DNA from: Agrobacterium cavarae
GTDB taxonomy: Bacteria > Pseudomonadota > Alphaproteobacteria > Rhizobiales > Rhizobiaceae
DNA length: 64,000 nt
Direction: 5' to 3'
Assembly: GCF_004310285.1 (NCBI RefSeq)
Contig: NZ_SISF01000032.1
Location: 124,001 to 188,000, forward strand
The notes under the pieces are model-generated. The model saw only the letters and a list, made by a program, of their open reading frames with translations, did not search any database and was not told the DNA's origin. Shown one piece after another: positions 56,444-64,000 of the stretch. How positions within the stretch are numbered: position 1 is the first letter of the stretch; each line of letters starts with the position of its first letter. The translations under genes were made by a program, and so were the position numbers.

Positions 56444-57727
56444 TCACTGCATCAGCACTTCCGAGGAAACCTTGATAACGTCGCCAGGCTCAAGCGCCGT
56501 GGTTTCGTCAACCTTGATTTCCTTCGATTTTCCTTCGTCCTCACGCACAACGACATAGGAAATCGAGGCCGACTTGCCGGAAGGATCGAAGCGCAGAGCT
56601 TCCGCCGATTGCGCCAAGGCCTCCGACATGAGTTCGCGGCTGGTGGAAAGCTGCAGGTTCAGCTTCTGCAATTCGGCCTGCGTATCCTGCAATTCCTTGG
56701 AGCGCTGCGCGTCCCAGTCGTTTCGCAGGTTGATCTCATCCTGGATCGCCTTGTTAATATCCTGCTTGGCGCGCAAAGCATTCGTATCGATGTCGAGAAG
56801 CGTCGCCTCAACCTCGGCTGCGCGTTCTTCCGCCGAGATACGACGCTGAGCAAGCGCAAGACCCTGCTCGTTCAAGCGATTGACCTTTTCCCGGTCTTCA
56901 TTTGCCAATTGCAACTGACGCTGCTGGCTCTCTGCCTTCTTGCGCAGAGATTCCACTTCCGCATCCAGCAGTTCACGCAAATCCTTCAACGCTTTCAATT
57001 GAAGCGTATAGCGCTCGGTGCGAGACTTCATCAGCGCACTTTCGCTTTCCAGGAGCGCATCGATATTGACGACCTTTTCCATTTCAGGCGTCTTCTTGAT
57101 CTCCTGATCGCCGCTCACTTCGGCAACCAACCTTGCCTGACGCGCGAGAAGACGGCCGCGCTGGTCGTCATAGACGGCGGCGTCGCCACGGGCATTGATA
57201 AAATCACGGGCAAAACGCTGCCCCGCATCGGAGCGGCGCAAACCGCCCGCGAGGCTGACAGCCTTCAGAACCGTCATATTGGGCGCATAGGGATATTCGC
57301 CGGGCGTTTGCACATCCCCCGTCAGAAAGACCGGACGGAACTGGGCAACTTCGACGGAGGCTGATGGAAGGTTGCGCAGAGCAAACTTGCTTTGAAGCTG
57401 CGCCCCGATCGCCTCTCCCACCTCGCCTGCAGTCTTTCCGGCAACATTCAACTGGCCGATAAAGGGAAGCGCCAGCGTGCCTGACGGGCCGACCGAGTAA
57501 TCGCCATTGATCACATCCCAGTTGCGGATGGTGCCGTCTGCCGGCTGCCATTCGGCAACGCGGATGCGAAGCTTGTCAGCGGTTCCAAGGCGGTAGTGGC
57601 CATCCTGCGCAAGCGCGCTGAGCGGACTGGTGAAGAGTAGCGCCGCGGCAACCGTCAGAGCAGCACCTTTGCACCATGTTTGGGTGCGCCGTTTTTTAGG
57701 GAGGGCTTCGTCGGCAATGCCAACCAT
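56444..57727 (-). CDS. exoF: polysaccharide export protein ExoF
   Basis: The 427-residue protein has a signal sequence ending SALAQ near residue 41, a polysaccharide-export domain (HYRLGTADKLRIRV near 44, DYSVGPSGTLALPFIGQLNVAGKT near 75), an SLBB-like segment, and a long coiled coil (about 205-375) before a C-terminal beta segment. ExoF acts in the periplasm early in succinoglycan assembly or export. The ATG at 57727 has GGAG 6 bases before it; ATG at 57739 overlaps that site and is less likely. Confidence 0.87.
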   Translation of the reverse strand: MVGIADEALPKKRRTQTWCKGAALTVAAALLFTSPLSALAQDGHYRLGTADKLRIRVAEWQPADGTIRNWDVINGDYSVGPSGTLALPFIGQLNVAGKTAGEVGEAIGAQLQSKFALRNLPSASVEVAQFRPVFLTGDVQTPGEYPYAPNMTVLKAVSLAGGLRRSDAGQRFARDFINARGDAAVYDDQRGRLLARQARLVAEVSGDQEIKKTPEMEKVVNIDALLESESALMKSRTERYTLQLKALKDLRELLDAEVESLRKKAESQQRQLQLANEDREKVNRLNEQGLALAQRRISAEERAAEVEATLLDIDTNALRAKQDINKAIQDEINLRNDWDAQRSKELQDTQAELQKLNLQLSTSRELMSEALAQSAEALRFDPSGKSASISYVVVREDEGKSKEIKVDETTALEPGDVIKVSSEVLMQ

Positions 57728-57762
57728 GTAAAACTCCATGTTGATGCCTTGAAAAGTGAATG

Positions 57763-57787
57763 TGCGACCGGCTCAGGTCCGGTCGCA
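57763..57787 (-). promoter_or_regulatory. hairpin between exoY and exoF
   Basis: TGCGACCGG and CCGGTCGCA form a perfect 9-bp stem with a 7-base loop, midway in the 119-base gap between exoY and exoF. The minus strand continues ACATTCACTTTTC, a weak T tract. It may be a leaky terminator that lets exoY be made in excess. Confidence 0.55.
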
Positions 57788-57846
57788 GCCGCAAGGCATG
57801 GCACAGGTGGGAGGGCCTGCGTTCACGCCGAGTATCTAATCTGGCT

Positions 57847-58527
57847 TCAATAGCTGCCGCGGGACATGCAGACAGCTGGCACGGTTTTCATGATGATGGA
57901 AATGTCTCTCATCATCGACCAGTTCTGAACATATTGCGTGTCGTAATCAACGCGCTCCTTGTAGGAGACGTCGTTGCGACCGCTGATCTGCCAGAGACCG
58001 GTAAGACCAGGACGCGTGCTGAGATAGTAGCGCGCGGCACTTTCATAGTAGTTGAGCTCTTCGTCCACGACAGGACGAGGACCCACAACACTCATTTCAC
58101 CACGAATGATGTTGATGAGCTGTGGCAGTTCATCAAGGCTCAGCTTGCGAAGAACGCTACCGACAGCTGTGACACGCGGATCGTTCTTCAATTTTCTCGT
58201 CTGGCGCCATTCTTCCGCAGCTTGCGGGTCAGACGTCAGATATTGTTTCAGCACCTCATCTCCGTTCACGACCATCGTGCGGAATTTCAGGCAATGAAAC
58301 GTGCGGCCATTATGGCCGATACGGCGGTGGCCGTAAAAAGCGGGTCCCTTGTCGGAGAGTTTGACCAAGACCACGATCATGAGAAAGATCGGGCTGAGGA
58401 CAAGAAGGGCGAGCAGTGCCGAGGAAACATCGAAACTGCGTTTCACGATGCCCCCGATAGGAAAGCTCACATCAGACTCTTCAGAACCACTAAGCGGCGA
58501 AACAGCCGATCGAGTCGCGGACTTCAT
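57847..58527 (-). CDS. exoY: ExoY, undecaprenyl-phosphate galactose phosphotransferase
   Basis: The 226-residue membrane enzyme puts the first sugar, galactose, on the lipid carrier to start succinoglycan synthesis. It has one N-terminal membrane segment (about residues 33-58) and the Bac_transf catalytic domain with KLSDKGPAFYGHRRIGHNG, LKFRTM, LRKLSLDELPQLINI, RGEMSVVGPRP, and RPGLTGLWQISGRN. Length and start (MKSATRSA) match the Sinorhizobium protein as I recall it. GGAG lies 8 bases before the ATG. Longer in-frame starts have no ribosome site. Confidence 0.93.
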   Translation of the reverse strand: MKSATRSAVSPLSGSEESDVSFPIGGIVKRSFDVSSALLALLVLSPIFLMIVVLVKLSDKGPAFYGHRRIGHNGRTFHCLKFRTMVVNGDEVLKQYLTSDPQAAEEWRQTRKLKNDPRVTAVGSVLRKLSLDELPQLINIIRGEMSVVGPRPVVDEELNYYESAARYYLSTRPGLTGLWQISGRNDVSYKERVDYDTQYVQNWSMMRDISIIMKTVPAVCMSRGSY

Positions 58528-59138
58528 AGAGAGAACTCCATTTATGTTTTGCGATAGGTCGGTACCCGTTGGGCGCGTCATGCAGTCACCATGAGACATG
58601 AAGTCTGTGGTCGGAATTTGGTGCTTTTGAATTTTTTGTGAGGCAGCGTTACCCGGCTGCCTAAAACCGGCCGCCCCAAATTCCTCACATCATGTTGGCT
58701 GAGACTATTGATGAACGCCTATAAAAGGAACAAAGACAGGCACGCGTCATGCAGTTGATGCATGGTGACCATCTCTATGTATTGTGCAGCCATTTATATT
58801 AAAACTGTTCTTCTGGTTTACTGGTCTTGCCGGTAAGATGGAGCTCTTCTGTAAGGCTCGATTAAATAAGAGACATGTAATATTTCTTATGTGCAGCGCA
58901 GCAAAATTATGGCGCCGCACATATAAAATAATTAAAAATAAACCGTTTTTGTTGGGAAAAATTAATTTCAACCGCTTTCTGAAACGTTTCCGAGACGAAA
59001 GAGTGGCTTAAATAAGGCAATAATGTGGCAAAATATCCGCCTCACGGAGTGTTGCCTGTCCCGACTCGCGATTTGAAGGCACGTGCACTGGCGCCTCCTT
59101 CCTCATATTCGCTTCATATCGCCGCGCCCAAAAGAAAA
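58528..59138. promoter_or_regulatory. long AT-rich region upstream of exoY
   Basis: More than 600 bases separate exoY from the next gene on the same strand. Two overlapping palindromes lie at 58749-58772: ATGCA-N5-TGCAT and ATGGTGACCAT, about 220-245 bases before the exoY start, and could bind a regulator. AGGCAGC/GCTGCCT (58641-58662) is a small hairpin closer to exoY. A 75-codon plus-strand frame (58784-59011) has no ribosome site and no known family, and I do not call it a gene, though a small regulator such as exoX might be expected near exoY. Confidence 0.45.
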
Positions 59139-59163
59139 GCTGGCGCACCCATGGTGCACCAGC
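59139..59163 (-). terminator. terminator of the PfpI-family gene
   Basis: GCTGGCGCACC and GGTGCACCAGC pair over 11 positions with one mismatch and a 3-base loop. TTTTCTTTT follows on the minus strand, 33 bases past the stop. Confidence 0.75.
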
Positions 59164-59195
59164 CCTTCATCGATCTTGAAGCTATGAAAAATAGC

Positions 59196-59756
59196 TTATG
59201 CTGCCTTACGTTCGTGACGGCCTTCTTCGACCTCTTCGACGATCTTTGCAACGAAAGCTTCCAGGTCGTCGGGGTTGCGGGAGGTGACGATGCCCTTATC
59301 GCAAACGACCTTTTCGTCCTTCCAAATGCCGCCGGCATTCTTCACGTCGGTTTTGATAGAGCCGTAAGACGTCACTTCACGGCCGCGAACCGCATCGGCT
59401 TCGACCAGAAGCCATGGTGCGTGGCAGATGGCAGCCACAACCTTACCGGACTTCACGAATTCCTTGACCACGCGCATTGCGTCGTCATTGGCGCGCAGGA
59501 CATCCGGATTGATCTGGCCGCCAGGAAGGACGAGAGCGTCGAAATCTTCGATCCGCACGTCCTTGGCAAGCAGGTCGACTTTCACGCTGTCGCCCCAATC
59601 TTTCTCGTCCCAGCTCTTGATCTCGCCATCCTTGATCGAGGCGATCTTAACGTCTGCGCCCTTGCGCTGCAGCTCTTCGTACGGCACGCGAAGCTCCGAG
59701 CGCTCATATCCGTCGGTCGCGAGAATGACGATCTTGGCAGAATTGATAGCAGTCAT
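59196..59756 (-). CDS. DJ-1/PfpI family protein
   Basis: The 186-residue protein has the class I glutamine amidotransferase-like fold with the nucleophile Cys111 in AAICHAPW, next to His112, and an acidic residue in DGYERSELRVP near 15-25. YhbO/PfpI relatives are described as proteases, glyoxalases or deglycases, and often respond to stress. It is cytoplasmic. A 42-base gap separates it from a small gene upstream on the same strand, so both may be cotranscribed. Confidence 0.9.
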   Translation of the reverse strand: MTAINSAKIVILATDGYERSELRVPYEELQRKGADVKIASIKDGEIKSWDEKDWGDSVKVDLLAKDVRIEDFDALVLPGGQINPDVLRANDDAMRVVKEFVKSGKVVAAICHAPWLLVEADAVRGREVTSYGSIKTDVKNAGGIWKDEKVVCDKGIVTSRNPDDLEAFVAKIVEEVEEGRHERKAA

Positions 59757-59798
59757 GACTGTTTCCTTCCTGGTCTATATTCTGTTGGGGTGGGCTCG

Positions 59799-60020
59799 TT
59801 AGGATTCTACGTCTGAGTTGACAGACGGTAGAAAAAATTCGACATCAGCGATCCGTGCCTTGTCGAGGGTTGCGATGCGCTCTTGCCAGAAGCGCTCGGC
59901 TTCTTCCGGCTCATGGTCGTATTGACGAACAAATGTCTTGTTGTCGTCGATCATGACCTGGCGGGTGCCGCCAAGGAGCATGTATTCTTCCGCAAGCTTT
60001 CGCGTTTCGGTCTTTTCCAC
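59799..60020 (-). CDS. small hypothetical protein upstream of the PfpI gene
   Basis: The 73-residue product starts at a GTG with an excellent AAGGAGG site 7 bases before it. It is acidic and mostly helical (TRKLAEEYMLLGGTRQVMIDDNKTFVRQYDHEPEEAERFWQERIATL). No family was recognised. The ribosome site and the position 42 bases before the PfpI gene make it a likely real gene. The longer open frame in the same phase has no ribosome site. Confidence 0.65.
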   Translation of the reverse strand: MEKTETRKLAEEYMLLGGTRQVMIDDNKTFVRQYDHEPEEAERFWQERIATLDKARIADVEFFLPSVNSDVES

Positions 60021-60330
60021 GTCAAAACCTCCTTGGCAGCCAAATTGTCTTGGCAGATTGGGCGGAGACGGCCGGATGGATAAGAAGCTCGTCTGCCTTT
60101 TCGTTGGCCATCGAGAGAAAACGGAAAAATCCCGATGTTCTCCGGCACCATCACGTCCGTTTGACACGGCGCGTCTCCTGCCAATCGAACGTGCCCCTCA
60201 GGCATTGGTTCCTGAAAAATTAACGGCGCAAAGGCCGGAACAACTCGGGGAGAAGACAAAACGGGATGCGCGAGGCCGGCGCTCAGGCTTTGACACGCGG
60301 GCGCGACGTCTAGCAAAATAGTCGCAGCAT

Positions 60331-60425
60331 GGACCTAAGCGCGTCGCAATCTTTCAGATTTGCTCTTTACGCTTCTCGTCTTGTTTTGCCGCGTAGCATG
60401 ATCGCAAAACCGAGACACACGCTTA
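60331..60425. repeat. probable degenerate rhizobial intergenic mosaic repeat
   Basis: The stretch that includes AAGCGCGTCGCAATCTTTCA, ATTTGCTCTTTACGCTT and GCATGATCGCAAAACCG resembles the short intergenic repeats scattered through Rhizobium and Agrobacterium chromosomes, as I remember them. The second half that usually pairs with TCGCAAAACCG is eroded. I see no second copy in this window. It lies in a 446-base gap where no gene is evident. Confidence 0.45.
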
Positions 60426-60432
60426 AAGATCG

Positions 60433-60459
60433 AAAAAAAGGGGGGTAATCTTACACCCG
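60433..60459 (-). terminator. terminator after the distal binding-protein gene
   Basis: On the minus strand an imperfect stem GGGTGTAA/TTACCCC is followed by seven T, within 35 bases of the stop codon at 60467. Confidence 0.6.
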
Positions 60460-60466
60460 TCTGCGC

Positions 60467-61369
60467 TTATTCAACGATCTTCGGATTGCGGAAAGCTTCC
60501 GCAAGGAAATTGCTCATCGGCAGACCAAGGTTGATGTTGAGCCCCGGCATGGATTCCTCGAACCAGCGCTTGTAAATCTCTTTGGCAGTCTCTGACTTGT
60601 AAATCTCGCTCAGTGCTTCGTTCACTGCCCCGACGAACGCCTTGTCGTTCACGCGCATCATAAAACCAAAGGGCTGGGCATCTGTCACCTGCTCCTCGGA
60701 AAGCACATAGTCGGACGGGTTTTGCGTGCGGGCAATCATCGTTTTCAGCAAAACCTCGTCCATGGCAAAGGCCGCAACACGACCTTCAGTGACCATGTCG
60801 AACGCAGCCTGAAGACTTTCAACAGGAACGGCTGAGATATTCAGTTTCCGTCTGCGGCTGCTCTCATTGATTTCATTGACATTGACGGTGCCGAGAGCCA
60901 CGCTCACCGAACGCCCCTTCAGATCATCCAATGTCTTGAAACCGCTTTTCCGCAGGGAAACGTACCGTGTCACGGTGAAAAAGTGCGGGTAGGCGAAGGC
61001 TGCGCTTTTGCGCCGCTCTGCCGTGTTGGTGCTTGCGTTGCACTCGATGTCTATCGTTCCATCATTGAGAAGCTGCACGCGGTTGCTCGGCGTGCGCGGC
61101 ACGAACTCGACATCGATGGATTGCACCTTCAGGCGCTGCTTCAGTTTTTCCACCACAGCACGGCAAAGGTCGATCGAGTAGCCAAGAACCTGGCCGTCCG
61201 CATTGAGAAAGGAGAAGGGTGCTGTCGAACCATAGCCGATCCTGATCTTGCCCGTTTGGGCAATTCGATCGAGGGTGGGCGTGTCGAAAACCTTTTCCTC
61301 CGCCTTGGCTTCAATCGAGCCGAGCGCGCAGAATGCAAGCAGGAGGCAATGAAAGATGTACATTCTCAT
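60467..61369 (-). CDS. periplasmic amino-acid-binding protein (family 3, GltI-like), distal paralog
   Basis: The 300-residue product has a signal peptide ending EAKA near residue 23 and an SBP_bac_3 domain. It resembles the glutamate/aspartate-binding protein GltI: GYSIDLCRAVVEKLK near 63, DGTIDIECNASTNTAERRKSAAF near 103 and an AFAMDEVLLKTMIARTQ segment. It overlaps the preceding paralog by 4 bases. No permease or ATPase gene is close by, so its partner is probably not a normal importer. It may relay ligand state to the GGDEF-EAL protein encoded upstream. Confidence 0.85.
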   Translation of the reverse strand: MRMYIFHCLLLAFCALGSIEAKAEEKVFDTPTLDRIAQTGKIRIGYGSTAPFSFLNADGQVLGYSIDLCRAVVEKLKQRLKVQSIDVEFVPRTPSNRVQLLNDGTIDIECNASTNTAERRKSAAFAYPHFFTVTRYVSLRKSGFKTLDDLKGRSVSVALGTVNVNEINESSRRRKLNISAVPVESLQAAFDMVTEGRVAAFAMDEVLLKTMIARTQNPSDYVLSEEQVTDAQPFGFMMRVNDKAFVGAVNEALSEIYKSETAKEIYKRWFEESMPGLNINLGLPMSNFLAEAFRNPKIVE

Positions 61370-62307
61370 TGCAGGTACTCCTTGGGCTCCTTGAAGGCGG
61401 CTTGCAGCTCAGGAGATAACGGAAGGTTGAAATTGCGCCCGTCCGGCGGCAAGGGCGACATGAACCACTTGTTGTAGATCGTCTCGATTTCGCCGTCCGT
61501 AAACATCTTGTAGAGAGCTTCATTCACCAACGTCTTGAACGCATCATCCCCCTTCGGCAGAAGAATACCATAGGGTTCAGGCGGCCCGAACGTTTCTTTC
61601 GAGATCATATAGTCTCCAGGTGCATTTGAAAAAGCCACGTGGGCAGCCAGAAGAACATCATCCATCACGAAGGCGGAGGCGCGATTGTTTTCGACCATGG
61701 CGAAAGCTTCGGAATTCACCTTGCTGATCAGCACAGAGATGTTCAGCTTTTGCTCTCTGTTGACGTTTTGCAATTGCGCGATGTTGATGGTCCCCGTGGT
61801 CGAAGCCACCGTTCGTCCGGCCAGATCCTTGATACTGTTCAACCCACTCGATTTTTTCGTCACGAAGCGGGTGGCTGTGATGAAGTGGGGATAGGAGAAT
61901 GCCACCTGCTCTCGCCGCTCGGCATTGTTGGTCGTCGCGCTGCATTCCATGTCGATCTTGCCGGACTTCACCAACAGGAAACGGGTTGCGGGCGTCGCCA
62001 CCACATAATCGGTCTTCAGGGTATCGAGCTTAAGCGCGTCTCGAACGTGATCCGCAATCCTTTGACATATATCGATGGAGTAACCGCGCACGACGCCATC
62101 CGGCGTCACATAGGAAAACGGCAGTTCGTCCTGACGGTGCCCGAACGTGATCGTCTTGGTACGCGCAATCTTGTCGAGGGTCGGGCTCTTCAACTCCTCA
62201 GCCCCAGCAGAAAGCGTGAGAAACGGCGAAGAGACGAGCGCGGCGAACAAAGTGGGAATGACCGAGCGGCGCATCAGCCCACGGAGGGTAAGAGAAATAC
62301 GCTTCAT
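61366..62307 (-). CDS. periplasmic amino-acid-binding protein (family 3, GltI-like), proximal paralog
   Basis: The 313-residue product has a signal peptide ending SAGA near residue 36 and the same SBP_bac_3 pattern: GYSIDICQRIADHVRDAL near 72, GKIDMECSATTNNAERREQVAF and AFVMDDVLLAAHVA. It is closer to E. coli GltI than its neighbour is. The ATG at 62307 begins the signal peptide and lies 10 bases after the stop of the GGDEF-EAL gene. The two binding proteins are similar throughout and probably arose by duplication. Confidence 0.87.
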   Translation of the reverse strand: MKRISLTLRGLMRRSVIPTLFAALVSSPFLTLSAGAEELKSPTLDKIARTKTITFGHRQDELPFSYVTPDGVVRGYSIDICQRIADHVRDALKLDTLKTDYVVATPATRFLLVKSGKIDMECSATTNNAERREQVAFSYPHFITATRFVTKKSSGLNSIKDLAGRTVASTTGTINIAQLQNVNREQKLNISVLISKVNSEAFAMVENNRASAFVMDDVLLAAHVAFSNAPGDYMISKETFGPPEPYGILLPKGDDAFKTLVNEALYKMFTDGEIETIYNKWFMSPLPPDGRNFNLPLSPELQAAFKEPKEYLQ

Positions 62308-62317
62308 GTCTCTACTC

Positions 62318-64000
62318 CTAGCGGTGCACCATCTTTGCGGGTGCGGAACGATAATGGCTCTCGATATCGGCAAGTGGCATGGGGCGGCCAAGGTAATAGC
62401 CCTGCAACAGGTCGCATCCGGCAGCACGAAGCAGCGAAAGCTGTTCTGGCGTTTCCACGCCCTCCGCCGTCGTTTTCAATCCAAGTCCTGCGGCGATGTG
62501 GATTACACCTTGAATGATTGCCAGGCTCTGCGTGCTGGTCATCACGTCGGCAATGAAGCTGCGGTCGATCTTGATCTTGCTGATCGGCAGTTTGGTCAGA
62601 TAGGCAAGGCTCGAATAGCCGGTTCCGAAATCATCAAGCGCGATCCTGACCCCGAGCGCCTGAATGTCTTGCAGACATGTGATGGCCTCCGAGCCGGAGA
62701 GCAGAACCGTTTCCGTCAACTCGATCTCAAGCCGAGATGGCGGCAAGCCGCTGTCATTCAGCGCCCTTTGCACCTTCTCGACAAGATCGCCCTGCTGTAG
62801 CTCGATCGCCGAAATGTTGACGGCCACTGTGGCCTCGTTCGGCAATCGCATGGCCTCCTGGCAGGCCCGCTTCAACACCCAGTCGCCGATCGCACAGATC
62901 TGGCCGGTCTTTTCGGCCAGCGGAATGAAGTCGTCGGGTGTTACCCAGCCGCGAACCGGGTGCTGCCAGCGCACCAGCGCTTCATAGCCAACAGGCTCGG
63001 GATTGGAGAAGCAGAAAATCGGCTGGTAGTGCAGCACGAATTCGTCCCGCTGGACCGCGAGGTCCAGGTCCTGCTGCAGTTCGTGGTCCTGTTCTTTCGA
63101 CATTTCCATGCCGTGTTCGAAGAACTGGAAATTCCCGCGGCCGCCTGACTTGGCGCAGTACAGCGCCACATCGGCGTGTTTGAGCAGCTCGGACATGTCG
63201 TGACCGTGAAGGGGCGCTATCGAAATACCGACGCTGGCCCCGACGGAGGCCTCTTTGCCCAGCAACATGAAAGGGTGCGATGCGGAGGTGATGATGCCCT
63301 TCGCCAGGCGACTTGCCTCACGCACCGCATTTTTACGAAAGATCTGCAGGATTGCGAACTCGTCACCGCCTAGTCGAGCCACCATGTCCTGCGGCCCGAT
63401 CAGTTGCAGCAGGCGCTCTGCGAAGGATACGAGAAGAGCATCGCCGCTTGCGTGGCCCAACACGTCATTGACCGCCTTGAAGCGATCAAGATCGAGAAGC
63501 ATGACATTGAACCGTCGACCATTCGCCAGTTCCCCAATCTCGCTCTCCAGCCGCTTGCTGAAGAAGGCTCGGTTTGGCAGTCCGGTCAGCGGATCGTGAT
63601 GGGCAAGATGCTCCATCTGTTTCGCCACGTCGCGGATCTGGCGCAGGTTCTCCCGCTCGACCACGGCTTCGCGCACCTTCTCGATCGCGACCGCCACGCG
63701 GCCGATCTCGTCCTTGCGATGTTGAAACGGCGTCACCGAGGCCGTGTCGTCATGGGCGATTTTGGTGAGTGCTTCGATCAGCGCCGGCACTGGCATGAAG
63801 ACCTTGCGCATCAGAAGTGCAACGACCCCGCCGGTCACGAGCAAAATGGTGATCAGAAGCGCAAGCGAATTCTGTAAAAGCTTCGTTTGTGTTTCGAGAA
63901 GCTCGGAAGCCTCGCCAATCGTCGTGACCACACTGCCCTGCAGCTTTCCATTCTGATCGACCACCGGAACGAAAGCAATGAAGTGCCGCACCGTACCAAG
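62318..64000 (-). CDS. membrane GGDEF-EAL cyclic-di-GMP protein (N-terminus beyond the window)
   Basis: The open frame continues past the right edge; 560 residues are visible. In order: the end of a periplasmic Cache-like sensor (RHFIAFVPVVDQNGKLQGSV), one membrane helix (LALLITILLVTGGVVAL), a HAMP segment, a GGDEF domain with LGGDEF intact, and an EAL domain with YEALVRW, ELTET, DDFGTGYSSL and KIDRSF all present. Both synthesis and breakdown of cyclic-di-GMP are therefore possible. Ten bases separate it from two binding-protein genes, which suggests a periplasmic ligand is sensed through them. Confidence 0.93.
   Translation of the reverse strand, partial: LGTVRHFIAFVPVVDQNGKLQGSVVTTIGEASELLETQTKLLQNSLALLITILLVTGGVVALLMRKVFMPVPALIEALTKIAHDDTASVTPFQHRKDEIGRVAVAIEKVREAVVERENLRQIRDVAKQMEHLAHHDPLTGLPNRAFFSKRLESEIGELANGRRFNVMLLDLDRFKAVNDVLGHASGDALLVSFAERLLQLIGPQDMVARLGGDEFAILQIFRKNAVREASRLAKGIITSASHPFMLLGKEASVGASVGISIAPLHGHDMSELLKHADVALYCAKSGGRGNFQFFEHGMEMSKEQDHELQQDLDLAVQRDEFVLHYQPIFCFSNPEPVGYEALVRWQHPVRGWVTPDDFIPLAEKTGQICAIGDWVLKRACQEAMRLPNEATVAVNISAIELQQGDLVEKVQRALNDSGLPPSRLEIELTETVLLSGSEAITCLQDIQALGVRIALDDFGTGYSSLAYLTKLPISKIKIDRSFIADVMTSTQSLAIIQGVIHIAAGLGLKTTAEGVETPEQLSLLRAAGCDLLQGYYLGRPMPLADIESHYRSAPAKMVHR

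Noticed and set aside
58784..59011. Possible small gene (75 codons, plus strand) that might be exoX
   Set aside because: GTG start without a ribosome site, AT-rich, and no likeness to a family I can name. Kept as part of the exoY upstream region.

Overview
The window looks like chromosomal DNA of an alphaproteobacterium in the Rhizobiaceae, most likely Agrobacterium or Rhizobium. The evidence is a GC-rich sequence with dense same-strand operons, many ABC importers, a glycerol importer of the rhizobial glpSTPQUV type, an exoY-exoF-exoQ succinoglycan block whose ExoY closely resembles the Sinorhizobium protein, and an imuA-imuB-dnaE2 mutagenesis cassette behind an alphaproteobacterial LexA box (GTTC-N7-GTTC). 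No tRNA, rRNA, CRISPR array, transposase or phage gene was seen. Both edges cut a gene. Names and functions come from reading the translations by eye; no database was searched.

Layout. 0-6.1 kb: the tail of an unknown gene, a small secreted protein, and a peptide ABC importer (minus strand: oppA-like, oppB-like, oppC-like, fused double ATPase). 6.4-14.9 kb: the glycerol regulon, with a DeoR-type repressor, glpD and the glpSTPQUV importer. 15-19.2 kb: a luciferase-like monooxygenase and a ProU-type betaine importer. 19.6-26.3 kb: class II aldolase, 1-Cys peroxiredoxin, an ABC-F protein, a DUF2171 protein, and an FAD/NAD(P)-binding protein followed by a MOSC protein. 26.3-31.8 kb: a minus-strand block with an AttE/AttFG/AttH-like export or lipoprotein-type ABC system followed by a glycoamylase-family hydrolase. 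31.8-37.1 kb: a 2H phosphoesterase, a DUF2188 protein, a DMT transporter, a soluble chemoreceptor-like protein, and AlkB cotranscribed with a protein carrying an Ada-like cysteine motif. 37.3-41.1 kb: aldo/keto reductase, SDR, a divergent LysR regulator and a PPP-family phosphatase. 41.2-48.9 kb: an IlvD/Edd-family sugar-acid dehydratase divergent from a ytfQRT-yjfF-type sugar importer and a FadR-type regulator. 49.6-55.1 kb: imuA-imuB-dnaE2. 55.2-58.5 kb: exoYFQ. 59.2-60 kb: a PfpI-family protein and a small protein. 60.5-64 kb: a GGDEF-EAL membrane protein (cut by the edge) followed by two overlapping genes for glutamate/aspartate-type periplasmic binding proteins.

How the genes work together. 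Much of the window is uptake and entry into central carbon metabolism: glycerol (GlpSTPQUV, GlpD), a sugar (YtfQ-type importer, probably with the dehydratase), peptides and betaines, with aldolase as a link to triose phosphates. A second theme is DNA damage: the SOS-controlled ImuABC cassette and the AlkB pair. A third is the cell surface and signalling: succinoglycan genes, the AttEFGH-like system and the cyclic-di-GMP gene.

The most interesting points are (1) the GGDEF-EAL gene linked to two binding proteins without permeases, an arrangement like NspS-MbaA; (2) the glycerol importer ATPases GlpS and GlpT, whose motif losses all fall in one of the two composite ATP sites; (3) the Ada-motif partner of AlkB; (4) a soluble chemoreceptor-like protein with a rewritten signalling tip; and (5) hairpins placed at the binding-protein/next-gene junction of three unrelated importers.
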